From Clostridiaceae bacterium (GTDB taxonomy: Bacteria; Bacillota; Clostridia; Oscillospirales; Acutalibacteraceae), in NCBI GenBank assembly GCA_016292785.1, contig JAEDFL010000005.1, positions 1 through 64,000 of the forward strand: a stretch of 64,000 nt of DNA, in the 5' to 3' direction. The notes below the pieces were generated by a model. The model saw only the letters and a program-made list of their open reading frames with translations. It did no database searches and was not told the origin of the DNA. How positions within the stretch are numbered: position 1 is the stretch's first letter; each line of letters begins with the position of its first letter. Positions 58,101-64,000 of this stretch are shown one piece after another. Position numbers and translations under genes: made by a program.

Positions 58101-58959
58101 CTGCAAGCTCGTCACGCTCGGCTTTCGTCATGGTCTTCTTGTTTGCATTGTATATCGCCTTTGCCGTGTCCTCGGCAATATCATCCCAGTCTGTGATATC
58201 AACCCTTGTGTCGCCGACACGAACGTGTTCGCAGAGAAGATAATTGCCGATAACCTTTCCGTTCAACACAACGTCTACCCATTGTGAACTCATTGCGTCA
58301 AGTCCCATTCCCGTCGCAAGATCATATATCAGCTTATTCCTTGAAAGCGATGAATCATACGGATTGGAAAGAAGCACCCAATGCTTGTTTTTGCCCATTC
58401 CGAGCAAGTTCGACTTGGAGTCCAGCTTGATTTTATACGGCTTTTTGTCGGCAATCCACGTTGAATTTCCGCGTCCTTTTATTTCCAATTTACCGTCATA
58501 GAGAACAGAGCTGTCGTTAAATTCCGCATTTCCCTGAAGCTTCATATCAGCTCTGAGTCTCTTTTCCTTAACGACAATATCCTCCCTGTTCTCAGTCTCA
58601 ATATACATTACGGGAAGCTTGCTGATAAACATATTCGCTGTACCGACAAGCTCTCCGTCAGCACCGTAGACCTCCGCCGTCAGCATAGACTCGATATCGG
58701 ACTCAACGGGAGTGTAGCTGTCCGTAAAATTACTTATCTCCTCTCCGTCTATGTACCATTTATATAACAGTTCTGCTCCGCCGCCATTAACGGAAACCGT
58801 CATAGGCACACCGACCTGAGCGTATTCCTCATTGAAATACACCTTATCGGTATTCTTGGTATATACCTTTTCTGCGTCGCTGTATGCGGCAAAAGAAATA
58901 AGCGGTAAACAACCGAAAACGATTGCCGCCGACAGCAAAACCGAAATAAGCTTTTTCAT
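55150..58959 (-). CDS. Secreted CotH-kinase-family protein with Ig-like domains and C-terminal type I dockerin
   Basis: A 1269-aa exported protein with an N-terminal signal peptide (about 1-24). Its CotH-kinase domain (about 120-560) shows GKLEIKGRGNSTW, KKPYKIKLD and IAGPIWDLDSSSD (the conserved metal-binding Asp motif). An Ig-like group-4 domain (about 660-730) and other beta modules follow, then a Big_2-like domain (about 1125-1190). The last 70 residues are a type I dockerin: two Ca-binding repeats GDINADGKINSLDALLILQKA and ADINSDGNINSYDALVALR. Dockerins dock on cohesin modules of a cell-surface scaffoldin. CotH domains are protein kinases in spore coats. A secreted cohesin-bound CotH protein is known in cellulosome bacteria. 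AAAGGGGA precedes the start. Confidence 0.92.
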   Translation of the reverse strand: MKKLISVLLSAAIVFGCLPLISFAAYSDAEKVYTKNTDKVYFNEEYAQVGVPMTVSVNGGGAELLYKWYIDGEEISNFTDSYTPVESDIESMLTAEVYGADGELVGTANMFISKLPVMYIETENREDIVVKEKRLRADMKLQGNAEFNDSSVLYDGKLEIKGRGNSTWIADKKPYKIKLDSKSNLLGMGKNKHWVLLSNPYDSSLSRNKLIYDLATGMGLDAMSSQWVDVVLNGKVIGNYLLCEHVRVGDTRVDITDWDDIAEDTAKAIYNANKKTMTKAERDELAELMEANMDWVTDGFIAYKGQTYTISDYYELPKTNGGYLLECFGIEEPYFKSERGSNVRVSKPEGIGKGMLDEISSYYSAFEKAAFSSDFCAQYNGQTVRYSDLADLESFAKFALVNEIFQNQDFMALSTYMHKDVDGKLIAGPIWDLDSSSDNASTNYSHYKWSGIYRSFLSGMIKDPAFVKAFYDLYREYRYTLIEDMLKPGGDIDKALEKLAESGENNDRLWNTNVGFEDDLNNFKLWLSRRIDWIDSQMTSFETLYASMNGSALNNSGASTLRLDGSTLYISSEIGNVSEYYVYVNGEKRFELPFENEFTVGLTSVPAESVVSVMSYDDEGKLVGMSTVSNYNEPTKLIISKKPDKLTYTSGDDIDLSGLELKAVFSDGTEKTVQPEATLSYVSDCLGAQNPIYNKITDEIGDTYVSLRYRGASVDFRVTKTANEDADRVMKLIEALPQNNIPDNLELIFEAKQEYDALSVSAKQQVKDAGKIDEALQKVDKLAEEGPSPIVGCYIDTLSRYGQRNRIVVVAKGTPNKLRVFCDGSTTTLPVSNRTFCISEKRIAGFSLITIVYALSEQPLQIGAYYNHIQQGELYTFDSKKEYENCNRMITSLNCPKNLVSKDKIAELNFTLNERVEKVRAVAEGKVITANAADGTAKISVPFSSAGTKNIEISYFADGEWHSYKNISVFVREKETSVYFALKYPAETVRDESDVFVAVPNVESVKLICAEEEINLSKSQKNGYDIWQCTVKSDGEKIYKLFVNSEDTGRTVNVQKVEELLIKDGVLIKCRADSGDIDIPANVAEVADGAFDGFTGTVRCYKNSAAHKYAEANGIDFLNYGYMLDIPSELTMKIGEKRTVNPQAAPIFAPDFEFAVSSGNSQVVTVSGNTLEAVKPGYARIGIRSNDGLIDEEIRIFVGGGCTKGDINADGKINSLDALLILQKAVGKIELNSDQLQAADINSDGNINSYDALVALRISTMQETIWNYV

Positions 58960-58994
58960 TCTTACAGTCCCCTTTATGTAATATATTTGTAATT

Positions 58995-59023
58995 ATTTTA
59001 TCAGAAGAATAGTTTAAAGTCAA
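58995..59023 (-). promoter_or_regulatory. Promoter of the CotH-dockerin gene
   Basis: Minus-strand TTGACT (59018-59023) and TAAAAT (58995-59000), spacer 17. Confidence 0.72.
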
Positions 59024-59053
59024 ACTGAGAAGTTATACAAAATCCGCTGTTCG

Positions 59054-59623
59054 TCATAACGGCTTTGCAGAAATAAATCTTTTTTCCGTCACAACTCCGT
59101 CTGCGATTATATCCCATTTTTCCGTTGGTATCTCTCCCTCCCCGAGCAAAAGCATTTCGGGACAAAGCACAAGCTTCACTCCGCCGCAGTCCTCGCAGAA
59201 GCGGTCATAGTATCCTCCGCCCCTGCCGAGACGTCTGCCTTTTTCATCGGCGGCAAGACAAGGCAGAAGCACCAGATCAATTTCATTTTTTGAAACAGGG
59301 AGACACGTATCGTCAGGCTCATAAATTCCGAATTTGCCCGAGCTGAGCTGAGCCTGATTTTTTATTTCAACGGCTTCCATTATCCCATCGCCGACAATTT
59401 TCGGTACGCACAGCCTTTTCCCCGAACTCAGGGCTTTTCCGATAAGTCCCGAGGTGTCCGTTTCCGTCGGCATTGAAACAAAAACAAAAACCGTGTCGGC
59501 TTTTTTCCATTGCTCCGTTTTCGTAACAATATCACTCACTCTTGCTCCCCACTCTCTGAATTTTTCAGGTGAGGTGTTTTTTATTTTTTCAAGGCAAACA
59601 GACCTCAGTTCTTTCTTATCCAT
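59054..59623 (-). CDS. 5-formyltetrahydrofolate cyclo-ligase
   Basis: A 189-aa cytoplasmic enzyme converting 5-formyl-THF to 5,10-methenyl-THF with ATP. Seen: FVSMPTETDTSGLI, LLPCLAADEKGRRLGRGGGYYDRF (the conserved phosphate-binding glycine motif), and the C-terminal IPTEKWDIIADGVVTEKR. AAAGGGGG lies seven bases before the ATG. It has its own promoter, between pheT and the CotH-dockerin gene. Confidence 0.95.
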   Translation of the reverse strand: MDKKELRSVCLEKIKNTSPEKFREWGARVSDIVTKTEQWKKADTVFVFVSMPTETDTSGLIGKALSSGKRLCVPKIVGDGIMEAVEIKNQAQLSSGKFGIYEPDDTCLPVSKNEIDLVLLPCLAADEKGRRLGRGGGYYDRFCEDCGGVKLVLCPEMLLLGEGEIPTEKWDIIADGVVTEKRFISAKPL

Positions 59624-59643
59624 TTTACTGCCCCCTTTCGGAA

Positions 59644-59673
59644 ATTATAACATCATGCCGTTTTTTATGTCAA
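59644..59673 (-). promoter_or_regulatory. Promoter of the cyclo-ligase gene
   Basis: Minus-strand TTGACA (59668-59673) and TATAAT (59644-59649), spacer 18, 20 bases before the start codon. Confidence 0.82.
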
Positions 59674-59678
59674 GAACG

Positions 59679-59708
59679 CAAAAGAAGCTGCCGCAACGCG
59701 ACAGCTTC
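59679..59708 (-). terminator. Terminator of the pheS-pheT operon
   Basis: On the minus strand GAAGCTGTCG and CGGCAGCTTC form a 10-bp stem with one G-U, followed by TTTTG. It lies 22 bases past the pheT stop codon and just before the next promoter. Confidence 0.82.
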
Positions 59709-59730
59709 AAAATTTTTATTTTGCTTTTCC

Positions 59731-62091
59731 TTATGCCTTCAGCTTTATTCCCTTGCTTTCAAGCTTCGCAATAAGCTCATTGACAATAGCCATAACCTCG
59801 TCCTTGACGAGAGTTCTTTCGGGATGCGAGAACACGATCCTTATCGTGATGGACTTTCCGTTTGCGTCGTTGTAGGTATCGACAACGGAGGTCTTTTTAA
59901 CAAGCTCCGAGTTGATGAGCGCAATAGCCTCCTTGATCGGTCTGAACGTGTCGGCAACAAAGGTCACGTCAACCTCGATCGACGGATATTTTGAAGCCTC
60001 GGCATACTTGATGCCTGCGTTCTCGGTTTCAACAAGGTCTTTCATATCAACCTCAAGGAAAACAACATTCGCTTTTTTGTCTATATTCTTGAGCACCTCG
60101 GGATGAACAACGCCGATCTCTCCGATCTCCTTACCGTCGCAGACGATAGCGTTAAAATTCTTCGGGTGAATATAATTCAGACCTGTCTCCTTCGCCGTGA
60201 AAGAAAGGCTCTTGTGCTTGATGTCGTCAACCGCAACCGAAATCATACGGATAAGCTTGAAATAAAGCGTTTCTGTCGTTTCTGTCTTGCTGAACAGGGT
60301 GACTGCAAGCTTTTTATGCTCACGGCAAAGGTTATTTTCGTCAATGCCGTCTACAGTGCGTCCTATCTCGAAAATTCCGAATGACGGAGCGTATGACGAA
60401 TTAGTCTTGATCTGGCAAAGCTGGGTAGGGATCATTGATTTTCTGATAGTCTCAATGTTCGGGTTTGTAGCGTTGAGAAGCTTCACGTTCGGCTCTGTTA
60501 CAATGCCGAGCTTTTTATATTCGTCGCTGTATTCCCAGATGTAGGAATGAACCTCATGCAGAGAGAACTCCTTGACAAGAATGTCCTTAATCTTGTCCTC
60601 AATGCTCTTTTCGGCAAACGGGCGCACGGGATAGAGCGGAGCCGCCGCAGTGTGAACATCAAAGTTATCGTAGCCGTAAATCCTCGTAATCTCCTCGATG
60701 ATATCCGCCTTGAGGGTAACGTCCTTTGTCGCTCTCCAGCTCGGAACGTCAACGGTGAAGTCGTCGCCGTCAAGCGTAACCTTGAAGCCGAGAGCCGTAA
60801 GCGTTTTAACGATAGTCTCGTTGTCAATCTCAATACCTGTGTAGCGGTCAACAAACCTTTTGTCGAAGCTGAGAGTAACCTTGTCAAACTTCTTCGCATA
60901 CTCATCGGTAAGGGACGAAGTTACCTTTACGCCACCGTCAAAGTCGCTGAGGAGCTTTACAAAACGTGCAACTGCCGTGACCGTCATTTCGGGATCAAGA
61001 CTCTTTTCATATCTCATTGAAGCGTCCGTTCTGTGGGAAAGACGGGCTGAGGATTTTCTGATTGAAACAGCGTCAAAGGTTGCGGACTCAAGCGTGAGCG
61101 AGCTTGTGTCCTCCACGATCTCGGAATCAAGACCGCCCATAATACCTGCGATCGCAACAGGTGTGTTGTCGTTGCAGATCATAAGCGTATTCTCGTCAAT
61201 ATGCCTTTCAACGCCGTCAAGAGTTTGAAACTCAAACGGAGCTTCAAAGCGCTTTATTCTGATTTTTTCAACCTTTCTTGAGTCGAAAGCGTGCATCGGC
61301 TGTCCCATTTCAAGCATGAGGTAGTTGGTCAGATCTGCAAGGAAATTGATCGCTCTCATACCGCAGTAAAAAAGACGGATTCTCATATTTGCAGGACTGA
61401 TTTTTCTTGTAATATTCTCAAACTGAAGACATGAATATCTGTAACACAGGGGATCTTCAATCTTCATATCAACCTTGGGGAGATCCTTGTATTCGGTAAG
61501 ATCTACGGTGTCAAGCGGCTTGAGAGGTCTGCCTGCAAGTGCGGCAAACTCCCTTGCAATTCCGTAGTGTCCCCAGAGGTCGGGACGGTTGGTAAGCGAC
61601 TTGTTGTCAACCTCAAAAACAATATCGTCAATTTCCATAACGTCCTTGATATCCGTACCGTTGACAAGGCTTTCGTCAAGCTCCATAATGCCCGAATGGT
61701 CATCGCTGATACCTATCTCTTTTTCCGAACAGCACATTCCGCAGGAGGTGTAACCTGCAAGCTCTCTCGGTGTGATCTCAATCTCTCCGAGCCTTGCGCC
61801 GACCTTTGCGAAGGCGGTTTTCATTCCGACCTTTACATTCGGTGCGCCGCAGACAACATCGGTGAGCTTTCCGTCGCCTGCGTCAACCTTGAGCAGGTGA
61901 AGCTTTTTTGACTCGGGATGATTTTCAACGGACTTTATCTCGGCGACAACAACTCCGCTGACATCGCTTCCCTTATAGAAAATCTCGTTTTCGACCTCGG
62001 CGGTGGAAAGAGAAAACTTGTGAATAAGCTCATCAATATCCAAACCCGAAAGATCGACGAAATCCTTTATCCAGTTAATTGAAATAAACAT
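59731..62091 (-). CDS. pheT: Phenylalanine--tRNA ligase subunit beta
   Basis: A 786-aa beta subunit of the (alpha-beta)2 class II synthetase for phenylalanine. Domains in order: N-terminal B1, an EMAP/tRNA-binding fold (about 40-150, VVVAEIKSVENHPESKKLHLLKVDAG), B3/B4 editing region that removes mischarged Tyr, B5, and a C-terminal ferredoxin-like anticodon-binding domain (PSIEVDVTFVADTFRPIKEAI...VFSHPERTLVKDEV). GGAGG at the end of pheS gives the ribosome site; 12 bases separate the two. Confidence 0.97.
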   Translation of the reverse strand: MFISINWIKDFVDLSGLDIDELIHKFSLSTAEVENEIFYKGSDVSGVVVAEIKSVENHPESKKLHLLKVDAGDGKLTDVVCGAPNVKVGMKTAFAKVGARLGEIEITPRELAGYTSCGMCCSEKEIGISDDHSGIMELDESLVNGTDIKDVMEIDDIVFEVDNKSLTNRPDLWGHYGIAREFAALAGRPLKPLDTVDLTEYKDLPKVDMKIEDPLCYRYSCLQFENITRKISPANMRIRLFYCGMRAINFLADLTNYLMLEMGQPMHAFDSRKVEKIRIKRFEAPFEFQTLDGVERHIDENTLMICNDNTPVAIAGIMGGLDSEIVEDTSSLTLESATFDAVSIRKSSARLSHRTDASMRYEKSLDPEMTVTAVARFVKLLSDFDGGVKVTSSLTDEYAKKFDKVTLSFDKRFVDRYTGIEIDNETIVKTLTALGFKVTLDGDDFTVDVPSWRATKDVTLKADIIEEITRIYGYDNFDVHTAAAPLYPVRPFAEKSIEDKIKDILVKEFSLHEVHSYIWEYSDEYKKLGIVTEPNVKLLNATNPNIETIRKSMIPTQLCQIKTNSSYAPSFGIFEIGRTVDGIDENNLCREHKKLAVTLFSKTETTETLYFKLIRMISVAVDDIKHKSLSFTAKETGLNYIHPKNFNAIVCDGKEIGEIGVVHPEVLKNIDKKANVVFLEVDMKDLVETENAGIKYAEASKYPSIEVDVTFVADTFRPIKEAIALINSELVKKTSVVDTYNDANGKSITIRIVFSHPERTLVKDEVMAIVNELIAKLESKGIKLKA

Positions 62092-62103
62092 TGTTCTGCC
62101 TCC

Positions 62104-63156
62104 TTATTCGTCGTCCGTGAACTGCTCAAGATTTACAAGAGCGCCGCTGTTGAGATCACGGATATCCTTGACGCCGTACTTCATCATCGCAAGTCTCGTC
62201 AGACCGAGACCAAAAGCGAAGCCTGTGTATTCGTCGGGATCAATGCCGCCCTCTCTGAGTACGTTCGGGTGGATCATTCCGCAGGGGCAAAGCTCCAGCC
62301 AGCCGCTGTGCTTACACGAGGGACAACCCTCGCCGCCGCAGATGAGGCAGTTGATGTCAAGCTCGAAGCCGGGTTCAACGAACGGGAAGAAGCCGGGACG
62401 GAGCCTGACCTTGATATCCCTTTGGAAAACCTCGGAAAGCATTGTTTTCATAAAGAAGATAAGGTTTGAGATGGAAATATCCTTGCCGACCATAACGCCC
62501 TCCATCTGGAAGAAGGTGTTTTCGTGGCAGGCGTCGGTGCTCTCGTTACGGAAACAGCGTCCGGGGAAGACGGCCTTGATCGGCTTGCCCTCATTGATAA
62601 GCTGATCCTTGTATTTTCTGTAAATAGCGTTCTGAGCCGCAGAGGTCTGCGACTTGAGAAGCTGACCGTTTGTCAGGTAGTAGGTATCCTGCATATCACG
62701 GGCAGGGTGAAACTTGGGAATATTGAGCGACTCGAAGCACTCATAGTCCGTAACAACCTCGCTGTAATCCTCAACGGTGAAGCCCATCGACTTGAACACG
62801 TTCTCGCACTGACGCTGGACAAGAGTGATCGGATGATAAGATCCTCTTGAAAGATCGGTCGGAACGGAAACGTCAAATTCGGGAGTCATTTCAATTTCTT
62901 TTTTAACCGCAAGCTCGTGCAGCTCCTCAGCTTTCTTGCCGATAGCGTCCGCAACGCTCGTCTTAAAGGTATTTATAACCTGTCCCATTTTCTTTTTCTC
63001 ATCGGGGGAGAGCTTGCCCATTCCCTTGAGGAGAGTTGTGACAAAGCCGCTCTTGCCGAGGAAATTTACACGCAGGGTTTCCAGCTCGGAAGCGTCCCTG
63101 ACCTGCGAAATGGATTCCTCAAACTTTTTTCTGAGCAATTCAATCTGTTCTGACAT
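62104..63156 (-). CDS. pheS: Phenylalanine--tRNA ligase subunit alpha
   Basis: A 350-aa catalytic subunit. An N-terminal coiled coil (about 1-90) precedes the class II core: motif 1 near HPITLVQRQCENVF, motif 2 PGRCFRNESTDACHENTFFQMEG, and motif 3 GFAFGLGLTRLAMMKYG near the end. The ATG at 63156 has AGGAGG seven bases before it. A longer frame reaching to 63306 runs through the T-box leader and is not coding. It is under T-box control. Confidence 0.97.
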   Translation of the reverse strand: MSEQIELLRKKFEESISQVRDASELETLRVNFLGKSGFVTTLLKGMGKLSPDEKKKMGQVINTFKTSVADAIGKKAEELHELAVKKEIEMTPEFDVSVPTDLSRGSYHPITLVQRQCENVFKSMGFTVEDYSEVVTDYECFESLNIPKFHPARDMQDTYYLTNGQLLKSQTSAAQNAIYRKYKDQLINEGKPIKAVFPGRCFRNESTDACHENTFFQMEGVMVGKDISISNLIFFMKTMLSEVFQRDIKVRLRPGFFPFVEPGFELDINCLICGGEGCPSCKHSGWLELCPCGMIHPNVLREGGIDPDEYTGFAFGLGLTRLAMMKYGVKDIRDLNSGALVNLEQFTDDE

Positions 63157-63170
63157 TTTATAACCTCCTG

Positions 63171-63440
63171 ATAAAATAAAAACCCGTCCGATAACAAGGC
63201 TAAGCCTGTTATGGGACGGGATAAACCGTGGTACCACCCATATTCGGAGAAAAACTCCGCACTCTCTGACCGTCTTGATGCGGACGGGTACGCCCTGCTT
63301 AATCACCGCTTTCGCAGGACACTCCGATGCTGAAATTCGTTCCCGACCGTAGGGCGGCGCTCTCAGCCGACGGCTGCCGCTCTCTTGACATACGCTGACG
63401 GGAATTACTTACACATCTTCACCGTGTATCGTTCGGGGAA
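63171..63440 (-). promoter_or_regulatory. T-box riboswitch (tRNA-Phe) upstream of pheST
   Basis: A leader of about 270 bases read on the minus strand. The T-box sequence GGGTGGTACCACGG is at 63226-63239, whose core pairs with uncharged tRNA ends. The downstream terminator has arms CCCGTCCCATAACA and TGTTATCGGACGGG (63183-63220) and TTTTTATTTT after it. The specifier loop upstream contains GAATTTCAGC, giving codon TTC (63332-63334) for Phe. Uncharged tRNA-Phe should favour the antiterminator and turn pheST on. Confidence 0.9.
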
Positions 63441-63441
63441 T

Positions 63442-63470
63442 ATATTAACATCTTAATTCGTATTTGTCAA
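63442..63470 (-). promoter_or_regulatory. Promoter of the T-box-pheST operon
   Basis: Minus-strand TTGACA (63465-63470) and TAATAT (63442-63447), spacer 17, directly before the T-box leader. Confidence 0.8.
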
Positions 63471-63475
63471 GCGGT

Positions 63476-63505
63476 AATAAAATCGGACTGCCGAAACGAC
63501 AGCCC
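63476..63505 (-). terminator. Terminator of the P-type ATPase gene
   Basis: On the minus strand GGGCTGTCG and CGGCAGTCC form a 9-bp stem with one G-U, followed by GATTTTATT. The T-run is interrupted. Confidence 0.6.
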
Positions 63506-63516
63506 GTAAATATTTT

Positions 63517-64000
63517 TTATGCTCTGTTCTTTTTCTTCGCAACCGTTCTTTGAATAAGCTTGACGATTTCGACAATCGGAATTATCGAAATTGCAAGACC
63601 GATTGACGTTGCATACTCGGCAAAGCCGATCGGGGTGAAGCCGAAAGCGTTTGCAAGGAACGGAACTTCGATAACTGCTGTTGTGAGGAGAAGCGAAGCA
63701 ACCATTGCCGCAAAGAGCGGAACGTTGTGGCTGCCCTTGATGCTCATGGCGATCATCGAGCCTCTCTGTGAACGCATATTCAGCGAATGGAAGATCTCAC
63801 ACATTGACATAGTGAGGAACGCCATCGTCATACCCTGCTCACATTCTGCAATGTTTCTGAATGCCCAGTAGCCTGCCTCAAAGCGTTCGCCGATGAAGAA
63901 TGCGGCGAGAGTCAAGGCTGTAACAAGAAGTCCCTGATACAGAACGTCAAAACCGAGACCGCCTGCAAAAACTCCGTCGGACGGATCACGGGGCTTGCGG
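63517..64000 (-). CDS. C-terminal part of a cation-transporting P-type ATPase (calcium type), cut by the window edge
   Basis: About 160 residues of the reading frame are inside the window; it continues past the right edge. It begins with KPRDPSDGVFAGGLGFDVLYQG, then membrane helices with ECEQGMTMAFLTMSMCEIFHSLNMRSQRGSM, the cation_ATPase_C domain of SERCA/PMCA-like calcium pumps. The helix with the M-x-F-x-x-M-x-x-x-E-x-x-x-x-x-N pattern contributes to cation coordination in the family. The catalytic DKTGT segment is off the window, so substrate remains presumptive (Ca2+, possibly Mn2+). The stop is followed by a terminator-like hairpin. Confidence 0.88.
   Translation of the reverse strand, partial: RKPRDPSDGVFAGGLGFDVLYQGLLVTALTLAAFFIGERFEAGYWAFRNIAECEQGMTMAFLTMSMCEIFHSLNMRSQRGSMIAMSIKGSHNVPLFAAMVASLLLTTAVIEVPFLANAFGFTPIGFAEYATSIGLAISIIPIVEIVKLIQRTVAKKKNRA

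Noticed and set aside
63157..63306. A 50-residue N-terminal extension of pheS
   Set aside because: It is translated from the T-box leader and terminator, which are regulatory RNA.

Overview
The window looks like chromosomal DNA of an anaerobic, spore-forming Clostridia bacterium, most likely a gut member of the Ruminococcaceae/Oscillospirales. The evidence is the set of sporulation genes (SipL-like, YqfC, YqfD, YlbJ-like, GerA-like), a secreted CotH-kinase protein ending in a type I dockerin, strong Shine-Dalgarno sites, TTGACA-17-TATAAT promoters, moderate G+C, a T-box ahead of pheST and glycan-degradation genes. No rRNA, CRISPR array, intact insertion sequence or whole prophage was seen.

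Layout. 0-9 kb: palindrome-rich intergenic DNA, an iron-type alcohol dehydrogenase, tRNA-Thr and tRNA-Tyr, a GPH sugar symporter, two exported proteins of unknown function, a HAD phosphatase, trpS and a radical SAM/SPASM protein. 9-14 kb: a secreted phosphoesterase, then a divergent sugar locus with a BNR sialidase and an N-acetylneuraminate lyase on one side and a GH27 alpha-galactosidase plus a tiny zinc protein on the other. 14-24 kb: Mrp ATPase, a redox-type cysteine protein, purB-GtrA-GT2, an unusual ABC exporter with a DUF1854 protein and a c-di-AMP receptor, and a sodium symporter behind what reads as a leader-peptide attenuator. 24-34 kb: Gfo/Idh oxidoreductase and sugar isomerase, GtrA, a SipL-like protein with a sigma-E-type promoter, a phage-tail-like LRR protein with a LexA-type box inside its promoter, manA and a germination-type gene trio. 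34-38 kb: exopolysaccharide genes (BY-kinase, Wzy-like polymerase, GT4). 38-50 kb: peptidase, coaD-rsmD, uvrC, an HPr-like protein lacking the active-site histidine, GH36-rimM-trmD, radC and yqfCD. 50-55 kb: ylbJ-like, glycerate kinase, ylxM-ffh-rpsP-khpA. 55-64 kb: dockerin CotH protein, formyl-THF cyclo-ligase, T-box-pheS-pheT and the C-terminal part of a P-type calcium ATPase cut by the window edge.

The regulatory signals stand out most. Upstream of the symporter at 21965 there is a complete attenuator: promoter, SD, a 20-codon ORF with tandem Tyr codons, and three mutually exclusive helices (protector, antiterminator, terminator). The phage-tail-like gene at 28217-29578 carries a perfect 14-bp LexA-type palindrome between its -35 and -10 boxes. 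The HPr paralogue has Ser where HPr has the phosphorylatable His, but keeps the Ser46 region. rimM-trmD is separated from ffh-rpsP-khpA and follows an alpha-galactosidase gene by only four bases. These are readings of the sequence by eye; no alignment or folding program was run.
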